A stretch of 64,000 nucleotides of DNA from Humulus lupulus (GCF_963169125.1 NC_084802.1:115944903-116008902), one strand, 5' to 3'. Positions 1 through 11,459 are shown, counted from the first letter of the stretch. Notes: generated by a model from the letters alone, not told the origin. Made by a program: numbers and translations.

Positions 1-635
1 TCTACTGAAAACGTGTTGAATGAGACCCTATGATATGTATAACTAGCCAGCAGAATAACTCAAATATGATGTAAAACAAATATACATATATATATACACA
101 TTGATTATCTAATATTAAATTGAAATATGAATTAAAAAAAAAATACCTCACATAGACAAACGGAGGTTAGAGTGCTCTTGCCTGGGTTCTTGCTTCCAAC
201 AGGAGAGATGCCGTGAGGGAGAATCACGCAAGGGAGAAGGAGGAGATAGAGCAGGAGCAGCAAGACTCACGTGAGGGAGAAGGGGCAGATAGAGTAGCAA
301 GAATCGCGTGAGGGAGAAGGAGCAGCAAGACTCGTATAGGTCGTGGTGATCCAGCGGCTCAACGGAATGGATTAGAGAGAAAGCCAAGAGACTTAGTGTG
401 AGAGAGAGTGAGAGAAGGAAAGAGAGTCAATGGAGTGAGTGTGAAAGAGAGAGGCAGAGGAGGCAAATGGGTTAGATAGAATTTTCATTAGGCGCCTTCT
501 TTCTATTTCATTTGGGGCCTAAATTTTCTGTGAAAAAAAAAATAAGGTGTCATTTTTCCCATTAATTTTCCCATTAATAACGCTTGTTGATATATGTCAT
601 TTTTACTGTAATATATACTCAAAATTGTTGTAGTG
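1..635 (-). mobile_element. Terminal part of a CACTA (En/Spm-type) DNA transposon
   Basis: Read on the minus strand, the segment begins at 635 with CACTACAACAA, which matches the CACTA terminal inverted repeat of plant En/Spm elements. It interrupts a gag reading frame exactly at this point. The adjacent AAT (636-638) would be the 3-bp target duplication, but the other end lies outside the window. Inside is a short minus-strand ORF (148-387, 79 codons) with a leucine/serine-rich sequence I do not recognise. A GTGAGGTATT run just after it could be a splice donor. No transposase is visible. The family call rests only on the terminal motif and on the sharp break in the gag frame. Confidence 0.55.
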
Positions 636-1235
636 AATCTTTCATACATTAGTTCCCATCTGTTCCTATCCTCAGGTTGAGCCAAAACTGGTTCCACTAT
701 TGGCAAAAAAAACGGAGCAGCATTCCCTAGCGGAACCTGCTGTCTCAACCACTTAATCTCTTCCTCTTTCCCTTGTAGTCTTGCTTGCATGCCAGTAAAC
801 GTATGCTGCCAATTCCAGGGGCAAATGGAGGGTTCTGGCCTCGACAATCATCTGTAACCCCAATATTAACAATGTTTGATCCAATTGACTGCCTTGGATA
901 CATAACTTCCCAATCTGTCTGCAGTCAATGACTCAACCTATCAGGCATGATAATCTTATCGAGCACTATCCCACAAACAGAACCAAACAACACAACAACC
1001 ACATACAGTATGCAAGCCAGAACACAGGTCTATAATGTTCATGAATCAATTAATAGGCCTCGCTCCCACAATATATATGTCATGCTCTCTATTCTAGCAT
1101 ACAGATAAGGCACATATGTTCAATTAAACAATGAAGCACATAATCATGTTATTGGATGCCGAACCGTGAGTCCGGCTTATCTTTAGCGGCGAGTGTACAT
1201 GCCCAACCAGACTTTAGGAACTCTTAAACCTAGAC
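636..1235 (-). pseudogene. 5' part of gag, chromovirus-like Ty3/gypsy (broken)
   Basis: This is the minus-strand leader and gag start of the element whose 5' LTR is 1252-3399. An open frame begins at 847 and contains a charged stretch (KEEEIKWLRQQ), a proline-rich turn, and EPVLAQPEDRNRW followed by a tyrosine/arginine stretch. This resembles the N-terminal coiled region and the entry to the retrotransposon gag domain in plant Ty3/gypsy elements. The frame is cut at 635 by the CACTA end, so the capsid domain, zinc knuckle and pol would lie beyond the left edge. The leader between primer site and ATG carries stops. The role would be the structural protein of the virus-like particle. The lineage within chromoviruses is not resolved. 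Confidence 0.55.
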
Positions 1236-1248
1236 CACTCTAATACCA
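1236..1248 (-). other. Primer binding site, initiator Met tRNA type
   Basis: On the minus strand the LTR ends in GTTACA at 1252. After a 3-base spacer comes TGGTATTAGAG, one mismatch from the usual plant TGGTATCAGAG complement of initiator Met tRNA. This fixes the orientation of the element as minus. Confidence 0.75.
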
Positions 1249-1251
1249 AGT

Positions 1252-3399
1252 TGTAACACCCTTGTTAGCCAAGACTGTTACACTATGTGTTTAAAATGGT
1301 GCTTAATTCGCTAAGAGAGTCATTTTGACTTAAATGTGCAATTAAAAACTAAACCATAGTTAAGTATTAAAAATCTTGGTCAACGAAATAATCATTTTTC
1401 ATTCAAAGTATTTAGTTTATATATGGGATCCCAAAAAGTGGTTACAGACTGATAAAAGACAAATAAAATACACAATAGTTGTCTTAAGTGACAAAACATG
1501 GTTCAACACTAGTTCCTCCCAAGCAATCCCAGTTGTGTACATATGTACACACTGCCCCTGAAGCTCTCCAACTCATGGCTGGTCCAACTTACTATTGCCC
1601 TTACCTACACCATAGAGCACCCATGAGTTGATACTCAGGAAGAAAAACCGCAATGAGTATAACATTAATACAGATATTCAAAGCAGTAATCACATGATTC
1701 ACAAATAACAGATGCAATCATTCCAGTCATATAACTCATAAACATATTATTAATTAATCAATATCAAGCAATGTGCATCACCAGCACCGTATGTATGGTC
1801 AATGCCTAATAGAGTGTGTTTCCCAGCACTAAGGTCATAATAATGGTTGCATACTCACAACCAATCAAGGTATGTAATAATCATACATCATCTAACTCAT
1901 TTAGTTAATGCAGACATAGCATACATTAACATATAATTCGAGGCAAATAAGCATACCAACCTATAGCTCTATGTGCATATACCAGTTTTTCTTACCTTGA
2001 GTCCCGAGTAGAAAGCGTATGGCAACCCCGAGCACGATCCTTACTCCCAAGCCTAACAGTATAACCCAGTCAGAATATAATAACGGGTAATCATCAAGAA
2101 CTAAACTAATTAAAAGCTTCAAGATTAATTCCTAACCTTCGGGACCTCAAATTCTACTAAGTCGGGTAGTAGAATCCTTCCCATGCGTTTAAGTTTGAGT
2201 TCCCATGCTTAAAAACCTCATTTGGCCAAAATCTCTTATTTGAGTTGCGGCACCCCTCACAAGCGCCCCGGCTCTCTACAAGTCAAAGAGACAATTACCT
2301 TGTTTCCCTAGACACGCGCCACAGCATAGCCCATCAAGCACCGCGGAGCTAAGGCGATTCAGAGAACCGCCCTAGCTTCTAAGTTCATGCGGGTCGCGGT
2401 GCTCCAAGAACAGCACCGCGACGCAATCCCGCGAACCCAGAATTTCCAACATTCTCCAACCATTTTCTATGGACCAAACCCTCCAAAAACACTCCCAGAA
2501 TTACCCTAAAGTTACCAACTAAACCTAGAACTCTTACTAACATAACATAAGTAACATTTATACCTCAAAATCCAACCCAAATCCTTAACAAAACTCAAGA
2601 CCCAAGCTAAAGTTTAAAAGTCAGCCAAACTTAATCTATAACAGAATAAACAGGTTACGATTCCTTACCTTATCTGTGAATTTTGACTCTAAGCTGCCTC
2701 TTAATCCCAATCCTAGCTCCAGCTTCAAGTTCCTTAGATTTCCAAGCCTTTCTCCTCAAGCATTTCAAAGTCCCCAAGTGCTCAAGAAAGAAGACATGAA
2801 CGACACAGAGAGAGAGAGAGAGAGAGAGTTATGGGAACTGAGTGTTCTACTTCCTATAGCTTCTAAGTGACTAAGGTAATCCAAGGCTAGGGAAAAGACC
2901 GAAATGCCCCTTGCCTTTACCTTGGTTCTCTAACGCCCCCAAGGGAAAAATTGTATTTTACCACCCTTTTCCCGCTAAGCCTCTAGTAACACTATAAATT
3001 CCCAATTAACATCGAAAAATTACCAAAATACCCTTAGGCTCACCCCGAGTCGGGTATTAACCCCTGAAGTTACTTTTCTGCCAAATTGCTCACTAGGATT
3101 GCCTTGGGCCACACATCTCAAATATATCTACATATTAATGTAGTCTCACTCATAAAGCATGCATAATACAAATATACCCTCAATGGGTCAAAATTTTCGA
3201 AAATGCCATTTTTAACAAAATTGGCCCTATAAGCACAATTAATACACTTAAACATGCATAAGCAGTCATATCAAAATGTAACTCATATATTCAGATAATG
3301 GCACATGTATAATCACAAGTAGCACACAAAAATCCAATTATGTCCTCCTAGCACAGTAATCAAGGCAGTAAGCCTTATTAGCGAATTTGGGACGTTACA
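1252..3399 (-). repeat. 5' LTR of a chromovirus-like Ty3/gypsy element
   Basis: The LTR is about 2.15 kb, running on the minus strand from TGTAACGTCC at 3399 to GGTGTTACA at 1252, with near-perfect inverted termini. A primer site follows directly, so this is a 5' LTR and not a solo LTR. It shares long stretches with the LTRs at 3400-4228, 35395-38236 and 59612-62223, for example the block near 1560-1650 with AGCTCTCCAACTC. It holds an (AG)11 run at 2807-2828 and a GC-rich island around 2320-2430 in otherwise AT-rich sequence. Confidence 0.8.
2807..2828. repeat. (AG)11 microsatellite
   Basis: This is an uninterrupted dinucleotide run inside the LTR. Read on the minus strand it is a CT-rich tract of the kind common in plant promoters and leaders. 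A weak 64-codon plus-strand ORF runs across it and is not credible as a gene. Confidence 0.9.
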
Positions 3400-4228
3400 C
3401 AGACAATTCACCACCATAAATTTTCAAATTTAAAAACTAAACCCCCAATTCCAAGAACACTAAGATGAATATTCAAGAACACATACCTCAAGTCAGAATT
3501 CTTAGCAGCTATAAGTCCTTCCATTGATGCTCAATTTCTTCCAAAATTCCCAACAATCCAAGAAATTGGTCTTTAACTTGCTAATTGTATGTGTGTTTTT
3601 GGTGAGTTGAAGAAAAAAATCAAGCACGAGAGAGAGATAAAGAAATAATTAACGTGAGAATGGTCTCATTCCAAGGTTGCAGCTTATTTTTCTAACTTTA
3701 TTGTTAAATGACCATTATACCCTTCCCTTAAAACTCCTTAAGCACCTCAAGGGACAAAATGGTCAATTGCCTATAATTCCCACTAAACCTCAAATTTACA
3801 CAACTAATCTTCAAATTTATCAATCAATCCATCAAACATAACTATTTCACTAATTAATTTCATTCACCAATAATCCCAAAAATGTAGAAATTCCCAAAAT
3901 AACCCTAGGCTTGGCCCGAGTCGGGCATTTATCCTTGTTGTGACTTTTCCTGCTAAAATCGCTCAAAAGGATATGCTCTTGCCAAAAATCACACATATCC
4001 ACATAATAATGTGCTCTCAAGCACATAGCACATAAAAATTACAAATATACCCTCAACAGGTTAAAATTATGAAAATGCCCATTTTTAACAAAAGCGGATT
4101 TTTAAACACATTTAATACACATAGTCATGCATAGTTAATCATATAGCAATAAAATTCACATAACTACCCACGTGACCTTCCGGCACGCTAGTCAAAGCAT
4201 TTTCTATTAGAAGTTTCGGGATGCTACA
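3400..4228 (-). repeat. Partial LTR of the same chromovirus-like family
   Basis: It starts on the minus strand with TGTAGCATCCCG at 4228. It aligns with the first part of LTR 1252-3399: both carry the CCCGAGTCGGG motif, the 'aaatataccctcaa' block and the conserved terminus. It stops where the neighbouring full LTR begins. The simplest reading is an older LTR into which the element at 1-3399 inserted, with its other part beyond the left edge. Confidence 0.65.
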
Positions 4229-4389
4229 CTAATAACCTAATGCTTGCAAGGTCACATCATATTTATTTAATTATTTTCTCTTTCCTTCCTTTTAATCTTT
4301 GTTCGTAAATTTTTGGATGTCCTATAATTTTAGTAAACGGAAATTGTTTCATTATAGGAATATATTGTTGCCGTGAGAGGAAAAATATA

Positions 4390-4775
4390 GAAATAGATAA
4401 CTCATTTGGATGGTACTATGTCTCATGCAAATATTGCTTAAAAAAATTGTATCTACAAATGGTATTTATATGTGTCGAACTTACAAAACAATAAAATGTT
4501 ATTATCATCTTGTGGTGTAAGAAAATTTTATTAGTTTTTCTTTACAAAAAAAATAATTATGCTGTTTGTTTTTTCTCTATTGCTGATGGTACAAAATACA
4601 TATAAAAGTTCTCGACAAAACTACAAAGACAACTTTGGTCTTATTTAATATTGTGGCAGAAAAGATACTAGACACATTAGCACACAAATTTTTTAATAGA
4701 TTGTCTTCAAATACCAATGGTGTTCTTGTAGAGATTCAAAGCCTTTGTGAGAAATATGCTTTTCTTACAAATTGA
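4390..4775 (+). pseudogene. Replication protein A large-subunit-like fragment (C-terminal OB fold)
   Basis: Two collinear plus-strand fragments resemble the C-terminal domain of the 70-kDa RPA subunit. The first, from about 4396, reads GWYYVSCKYCLKK and then a VFICVE stretch, like the CxxC zinc ribbon of that domain with the last cysteines degraded. The second, from 4620, reads TLVLFNIVAEKIL followed by a helix-like stretch, the typical 'VLFD..AEKLL' segment, and ends at a stop at 4773. RPA-like genes are often carried by plant Helitrons, and dispersed RPA gene copies also exist; no Helitron ends were found here. Function in a live copy would be single-strand DNA binding. This copy has stops and shifts. 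Confidence 0.5.
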
Positions 4776-5209
4776 GGCTGAATGAGTATAATTTGAAAGA
4801 GGGGCTTAAGAATTTTATACATTGTGTCAAAGGTTTTCATGTTGGATGAGAAATTGGAACAAGAACATGAATTGAAGGAAGAAAAAAAGTAGGTAATGTT
4901 TACTTATGCTAAGTTCATTTTGTAGGAAAAATTTGTAATGGAAATAAATAAAAATATGGATCTTCGGGTGAAAATGTCTCGTATGTCAAGCAGGTCTGTC
5001 TTTGAGCAGCTTCAAGGGTTGGCACCAGCCTACTTCTTCTCATCGAGTAGATTGTAGCTCTTCGCACTAATGATGTCTACTATAGGAGCTCCATAAGATG
5101 GTACTAGTCATCTTCTCTTCGAGCAGACTTCAACTCTTCCTACTAATGATGTCTATTCTAACAGCTTCAAAGATGGTACCCGTTATCTTCTTTCCACCAA
5201 CTCTCAAAA

Positions 5210-5278
5210 TTTTATGTCTTTTACTACCACAATTCCTCTTCAAATTCCACGTTAGCATGTCCAAATATGGGTGAAACA
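5210..5278 (-). repeat. Remnant of the 3' LTR of decayed Tat element C
   Basis: The plus-strand text AAATATGGGTGAAACA ending at 5278 matches the LTR edge of Tat element B (AAATATGGGTGTAACA at 46430), directly followed by a polypurine-type tract. How far the LTR extends to the left cannot be set. 5020-5200 holds two or three weak 75-bp direct repeats containing ACTAATGATGTCTA. Confidence 0.45.
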
Positions 5279-5293
5279 TTTCCCCCCAAAGCT
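5279..5293 (-). other. Polypurine tract of Tat element C
   Basis: The minus strand reads CTTTGGGGGGAAA immediately before the LTR-like TGTTTCACCC, which is the expected layout for plus-strand primer and 3' LTR. Confidence 0.5.
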
Positions 5294-5335
5294 TATCCTG
5301 GTGCGACCAGCTCTGGATAAACTTGCATGCAAGAC

Positions 5336-5970
5336 TAGGCTAGCGCTTCTTCATCGTATCTTTTAAAGTCTTGTTAACAACTTCTACTTGTCCATTAGCA
5401 TGAGGATGAGAAAGTGCTGAAAATCCTTTTTTTGATACCATGCCATGCACAAAATTATATAAATAAGTCACTGCCAAACTGAGTAACATTATTTGACACA
5501 ATATTTTTTGGCAGTCCATACCTGCAGATGATACTCTTGACCACAAAATCGAGCACCTTTTTTGAAGTAATAGTTACTAGCGGTTCCGCTTCGATCAATT
5601 TAGTGAAGTAATCAACTGCAACGACTACAAACTTCACTCCACCTTTTTCTGTTCGTAGTTTCCCGATTAAGTCAATGCCACACACAGCAAAGGGCCATGG
5701 ACTTTGCATTTGTTTGAGCTCATTAGGAGTTGCTCAAGGTATTTTGGAGAATCTCTGACAATTGTCACATTTTCATACATATTCCATAGAATCTTCCTTA
5801 ATTGTTGGCCAGAAATACCCTTGTTTTAATATCTGCTTAGCTAGGCTCTGCCCCCTGTGTGATTGCCATAGAACCCTTCACACACTTCAATCATTAGCAG
5901 CTTCGCTTCTACTCTAACAACACATCAAAGTAGAGGCATTGAATATACTCTTCTGTAGATTACCCAATCA
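5336..5970 (-). pseudogene. Integrase, decayed Tat-type Ty3/gypsy (element C)
   Basis: The minus-strand frames hold the integrase core. 5709-5455 reads SPWPFAVCGIDLIG, then VVVAVDYFTK with a first catalytic Asp, and CRYGLPKNIVSNN, where the canonical SDNG Asp is changed. 5546-5340 continues with ALSHPHANGQVE, which carries the region of the catalytic Glu. Upstream (5700-5870) a GNHTGG remnant of the H2C2 zinc domain is visible. The protein would insert cDNA into the host genome. Only about 50 bases separate this from the polypurine tract, so the integrase C-terminus and the whole 3' region are missing. It has stops and frameshifts throughout. Confidence 0.8.
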
Positions 5971-6189
5971 ACGATTACATACCTAGCATCTTTCCTTGAT
6001 ATATTTTAGCTTCATTTCTGTCTTGAGGAAAAATTCCTTGCTACAGATACATTACAATTGGAGTCATCCAAGATGGGGTATTATCGAGCAATAGTGTTGG
6101 TCTCTGTTTCATTAATACTTGGTTGGGCAAGGTGCTCAACCAGTATTATGTTTAACATATCTGAATCTTTTGAACTTGCTAGCTTAGCT

Positions 6190-7175
6190 AAGGCATCAAC
6201 GTTGGAATTCTAATCACGTGGTACTTGTTGTATAGCAAATTTCTTGAGTTATGTTAGAAGATCTTTAGCTTTGTTGAGATAAGAGACCATGTTTATGCCT
6301 CGAGCCTGGTATTCTCCTAGTATTTGGTTCATGACCAGTTGTGAGTCATTACAGATCTCTGTCGACAAGGCTTTAATGACTCTAAAAAGTCGTAATCCTG
6401 TTAGCAGGGCTTCATATTCTGCTTCATTTTTTTAGGCTCGAATCCAAACGTAAGGGCATAGTGAATGAGATGACTTTCAAGGGCGATTAAAATTATTCTA
6501 GCTATAGAGTTGTGTTCATTTGAGGATCCATCTACAAACAAATTCAATGTTGGCCAAATTTCTTCATCTTTTTCTAGTGCTTTTTGTTGTTCGTTTTCCT
6601 CTGCTACCCTTGTGCGTTCAGCAATAAAGTCCACTAGTGCTTGTCCTTTGATAGAAGTTCGTGGCTGGTGGGAGATTTTGTATTGCCCTAGCTCTATTTT
6701 CTATATATGTAATCGACCTGACGCCTCTGTTTTTTGTAATACCTGCCTGAGGGGATGGTCAGATAACACTGTGATTAAGTGAGCTTGGAAATAGGGCCTC
6801 AACTTCCTTGCTGCTAGTAGTAGGTAGTAAGCCAATTTTTTCGATCAGGGGGTATCATGTTTCTTCCCCCAATCAGCCTTTTGTTGATGTAAACATTGGA
6901 TGATGGAGTTTGTCTGCTTCTTTGACTAGCGTTGCACTAATAGCATGTTCTGTAACTTCTAGATACAAATAGAGAATATCCCCATCTATTGGCTCAGGAA
7001 AGACTGATGGTTTCGCCAGGTTCTCTTTAAGTGCTTCGAAAGCCTTTTTACATTCTTCTCTCCATTCAAATTTGTTATTTCCTCTTAATAGGTTGAAGAA
7101 TGGAAAAAATTTATCTGTTGATTTTGAGACGAATCTACTGAGAGCAGCTATTCGTCCAATGAGGCTTTTGCACAT
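6190..7175 (-). pseudogene. Dual RNase H region (RH and second aRH), Tat element C
   Basis: 7175-6873 holds the end of RT and the start of RNase H (IAALSRFVSKSTDKFFPFF, then YLYLEVTEHAISATLVKEAD). 6634-6401 holds the second domain typical of the Tat lineage, with ADFIAE, LNLFVDGSSNE and a decayed 'asnNEAEYEA' segment; 6410-6240 continues it. The two tandem RNase H domains between RT and integrase are the lineage mark. They would degrade RNA in the RNA:DNA hybrid. Multiple stops. Confidence 0.7.
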
Positions 7176-7960
7176 AATTTATCTTGGTTGGGGACTTCAT
7201 GTCAATCAAAGCTTTAATTTTTTCTATATTAGCTTCTATGCCTCTTGAACTGATAATGAAGCCAAGAAACTTCTCGTGCCTACCCCAAACGAGCACTTTA
7301 AGGGATTATGCTTCATATTGTAATGCATGAAAATAGTAAAGCATTCTGTTAGATCTTTAACATGCCTCCAGCCTTTTATGACTTGACCAGCATATCATCA
7401 ACATAAACCTCCATGTTATTACCTATCAGGATTTTGAACATCATGTTTACCTTCCGCTGGTACATCGCGCTAGCATTTATGGGTCGAAGTGGCATTACTT
7501 TGTAACAGTTTTATCCTATGTCAGTTATGAAGTTGGTATGCTCCTCATCGGGAGGGTGGATGCTAATTTGATTGTACCATGAGTAGGCATCCATAAACGT
7601 AAGAACTTCATGCTCTGCAGTAGCATCGACTAGCTGGTTGATTCTTGGTAAAGGGAAGCAATCCTTATGGCATGCTTTGTTTAGAACTATGAAATCAACA
7701 TAGGTCCTACATTTGCCTTTGGGCTTTGGAACTAGAACAAGGTTTGAAATCCACTTAGGGCAGAAGGCTTCTCTTATGAACCTATTCTACTTTAGCCTTT
7801 CAACTTCCTCTTTTAAGGCCTTAGACCTTTTCTTGTCAACCAACCTCATTTTCTATTGTACAGGTTTGAAATTTTACTGGTCCATAGATTTCCCTGAATC
7901 CTGACGGTGGCCACGGTCAGGATCAGGTCGAGGATGATGTAGTCAACAAGGGAGGCGAGA
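7176..7960 (-). pseudogene. Reverse transcriptase, Tat element C (degenerate)
   Basis: The minus strand around 7420-7380 reads MEVYVDDMLVK, the intact YVDD catalytic motif. Other RT blocks (LVPKPKG, FPLPRINQLVDAT, DAYSWYNQ) can be followed in broken frames between 7740 and 7530. No protease or gag is visible beyond about 7960, so the element is truncated at its 5' side. Confidence 0.7.
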
Positions 7961-8485
7961 GTTCCTTTATCATTTTTGTATATTCTAGACACCTGGTCAA
8001 TAAGGTTTGTGGTGCAAAGACAATAGCTAATTGAGCAACATTTAATCTTGGGTATTATTGTAATATTTTTCTTTCATTACATACAATATGTTGCTTGTTA
8101 ATTTGACTAGATACAGCAATTAATTGCTCTATATGTTTTCTTAGGGACAAAATTTTCATGTCATACTTGTCATTTTTCCTCTTTAGTGTTTCAACAAACA
8201 AACGAAGCACCAACACTTTTTAAATTTTGAAAAAAATTCTAAGTACTACTCAGTTGTGTTTTTTACTATTTTTCTTACGCTAAGGCGGTGTATACCATAT
8301 GTTCCCCCAAATTTATTGAGGAGGTAAGTCCTTGGTCACTTTCCAAATAACCAAAGTCTATTCGAACTTAACCCAGCTGTTTAGAGCATATCACTTAGAA
8401 AGTATACAAAGACAATGGAACCATACATGTTAAGCAATACTTGTGATAATCACAATAGTAGGCAAATTGAATGTACTAGCACACT
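7961..8485. other. Unassigned AT-rich segment
   Basis: No coding similarity or LTR edge was found. It could be the remaining part of a Tat element non-coding region, because it leads directly into a diverged tandem repeat as in Tat 3' regions, but nothing in the sequence proves it. Confidence 0.3.
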
Positions 8486-8984
8486 CCCTTGTACATAACT
8501 CGTAATAAATTGGACAAAATCGTGTTTGTATGACCAACCATAAATCAGTTTTGGCATTATAAATAAGTGATCATTTTAAAATTGGAAAATCGTGCCTTTT
8601 GATCAGTTAATAATCATAATAATAATTGGTTGATATAAAATGGACAATCGTGTCTTTCGACCAGTTTAGTAAATATGATGAATATCTGGTCATTTTGATG
8701 TGGGAAAAATCGTGCCTCACTACTAGAAAACACAAAATAAAAGAAATGTAGATAACTAATCGTTTACCAAGTTGGCAAAACATGTATTACAATTAGTAAT
8801 CTTAGTCTTATAAAATAAAATAAAATAAAAAAATAGTTGTTATAAATGGGCAAGTTGTGCCTTACAATCAGTAAACACAGACAAGAGAAAAGTAGTTGAT
8901 TCTGTGATGATGGGCAAACACGTGCCTTATGAACAACACTTTTTAGAAAATAAAAATGACTGGTGGTTATTCAATGGGCGAAAC
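8486..8984. repeat. Diverged tandem repeat, about 7 units of 60-75 bp
   Basis: The units share the core TGGGCAAATCGTGCCTTA followed by a GATCAGT-like block. Copies start near 8497, 8590, 8642, 8708, 8773, 8848 and 8912. Spacing varies and the spacers are AT-rich, so the array is old. Confidence 0.6.
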
Positions 8985-10485
8985 TATTAGGATTAATGCC
9001 CTAAAAACATGTAAAGATATTTTATTGATTTAAATAAAAGTACAATTTTATTATATTTGAATGTTATAATTATTATTTGAATTAATTATATAATAATATC
9101 AAGAAAATTCATTATTCATTCATGAGAATATGATCTTGTATTAGTACGAGAGAATTAAGACAATATATAATGAATAAAATAGTCAGTAACATATTAAAGT
9201 AAGGAATCTTTAATGAATGGTTACTAGTACGGTTTACTAAGCATACGGGATGCAAGTGATTGAGATTCAGATTGCTGATGTCGATTGACATCTTAGTAAA
9301 GGTGTTGTATATAATAGAGATTAAATATGACAAGACCGATGAGAATTAATTATCTTTATAAACTTACCGTGTGACATAAAGATTTAATTCTTATCATAAT
9401 AGATGATCATATGTAGATCAGTATAAATCCTGAGTATTCATCAACTCTTGTTTATGTTTATTTGATCTTTTGATTCACACGTTAAGGTTTCTTAGTATAA
9501 TGAAGCTAATGACTTTTGTTTTGGAGATTTAATATCATGAATGGCCGGGAATATGATTTTCAATAATGGTACCCATACTTTCCTAACGAATCAAATATTG
9601 GTTCCATTAAGGGTTAATTATGAAATTGAATAGTTATTTAGCTCAAATCAATAATTTGATTATAGATTAATTATTCGCTAGTGAATTAATGGTACTTACG
9701 GAACAAGAGGTAATTAGAAGGGTAAAATGGTAATCTTGACCAGATCTAATTAACGAACCAATAAATGGAGGACAAAACTACATTTATTAATTATCAATGA
9801 ACTACAAGAGAAAACTCTGCAAATATAATTTTATAAATACTTAGAGTGCAATTCTATATTTATAGTGGAGTAATCATGAAATTAATAAATAAGATAATTA
9901 GATTAAAGAATTTAATTAATAATCTAGTTTATTGGAACTTGGACCCCAGATCAACTATGTCATACATTGTCAAGGGTAAGGATGTCAAAATAAAGATTTG
10001 TAGAGAGAATGACTTGACTGCAAAGGAATTAATCTTTTGGGACACGGAAATACTTATATGATAGTTATGGGCAATTGATTAATTATGAATTAATTAATTA
10101 TTTAACTATATTATTTTTATTTTGCAAAACTATATGTTAAAAAATTTATTAATCATGTTTGGATTAATATAGAGAGAGATTAATAAATATCTTATTTATA
10201 ATAAGATGTTCATTTATTTATTTAAAATTGACATTTTAAGATAAAGTTAATTTTGAATTAATTGATATTTATTTTGGAATAAATATATTATCTTAAATAT
10301 TAATTAAACAAAAAAATGAAAAAATTAGGGAAATTCGTAATGTGGCGCCACACAGGGATATTTTCTATCCCTGTTATTTTGAATTTGAATTTCACATTTG
10401 TTTGTTTATTTAATTATTCTTTTTCCATATGATTTAAATTGAATAATTAAATATGCTATAAGTGATCAATTTTAATTTAAATAAA
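8985..10485 (+). repeat. Truncated copia LTR, plus orientation
   Basis: It begins TATTAGGATTAATGCCCT, matching (in reverse) the start of the copia LTR at 42207-44211 and the LTR remnant at 33361-33864. Similarity continues over about 1.5 kb, including the ATAGATGATCATATGTAGATC block near 9400 and the ATTAGGG block near 10325, and stops near 10485. The last quarter of the LTR is absent. The weak 71- and 73-codon ORFs inside are LTR sequence and not genes. Confidence 0.7.
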
Positions 10486-11459
10486 AGGGAAAGTACCAGT
10501 TTGACTCCTTTGGTTTGCTCGATTACTTGATCAGCCTATGTGTTTTGTAAAATGATAAATCGGACCCTTGTTTTTCAAAACAGATCAAAATGATACCCTA
10601 AGCCTGATTTTGGTCAAACTATTTTCAAATATAATTAAACTACCCTCAACTTTATTAATTAATGAATTAAAAATAAATTTTCAAATAAAAATATTTTTAT
10701 TTTATTTAAAATAAATAATATACTACTTAATTAAAAAATGTAAATATTTTTAATTTAATTAAAAAAATAAACCTATTTATCTAAAAAATTAAAACAAAAA
10801 TTAAACAAAGTAAAAAACAAAAACTAAATCAAATTTACAAAACCTAAATTACATTTAGCCCTAAATCTCTTATACTTTCCCTCTTCTTCTGCATTGCAGG
10901 TGGTCGGATCATCGAACTGCTACCAATCTTCTTCTTTATCTATAACCCATAAATAAAAAGTTCAAATCAATATCATAAACACAATATTAGCAACAATGGG
11001 ATTTGGTAGATCCCGACATCTTCCGTTCGTTTAGATCTAAATGTCAAATTAGGCTTCAAAAACGATTGCGACGTCAGAGGGGGAAACTCCATGGTCGGAT
11101 GATCTAGGCTTGGTGACATCAGAGAGGGAAACTCCTTGGTTGACGGATATGGGTTTGGCGACATCGGAGATGGAGTTGACAACGAACCGGAGCTTGGACG
11201 ACTTCCATGGTTGCACAACTTCGACAAATGAGGTTTTGCAAGCATAGGCGACGTATTAGATCTGGGCAAAACTTCTTCATCAAAGGTTGAGATCAAAGCT
11301 TCCAATCTTGAGTGGCGGGGAGGATTTCCATGGTTCCACAGCTTCGAAAAATTTGGGTATGCAAGAATGGATGGCGTGGGCTTGCAAGCATAGGCAAACT
11401 TCTTCATTGAAGGCTAAAATCCAAGCTTCCAATCTTGAGTGGCGAGAATGAAGCTTCCT
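10486..11459. other. Unassigned segment with direct repeats; insertion site of Athila
   Basis: It opens with GGGAAAGTACCAGTTTGAC and further GACCC-like phrases, a style seen at ends of Mutator-like elements, but no terminal repeat pair is visible. 11267-11315 and 11397-11445 are direct copies (AACTTCTTCAT, then AAGCTTCCAATCTTGAGTGG) about 130 bp apart. Two minus-strand ORFs (11407-10973, 144 codons; 11483-11280) run across them and so contain the repeated peptide HSRLEA. The longer one is serine/proline-rich and matches nothing I know. It may be a captured gene fragment. Confidence 0.3.

Noticed and set aside
1252..3399. Solo LTR
   Set aside because: A Met-type primer site and gag start follow directly on the minus strand and no matching target duplication flanks it, so it is a 5' LTR.
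8714..8728. CACTACTAGAAAACA resembling a CACTA transposon terminus
   Set aside because: It falls at a regular position within one unit of the tandem repeat 8486-8984, with no inverted partner or target duplication.
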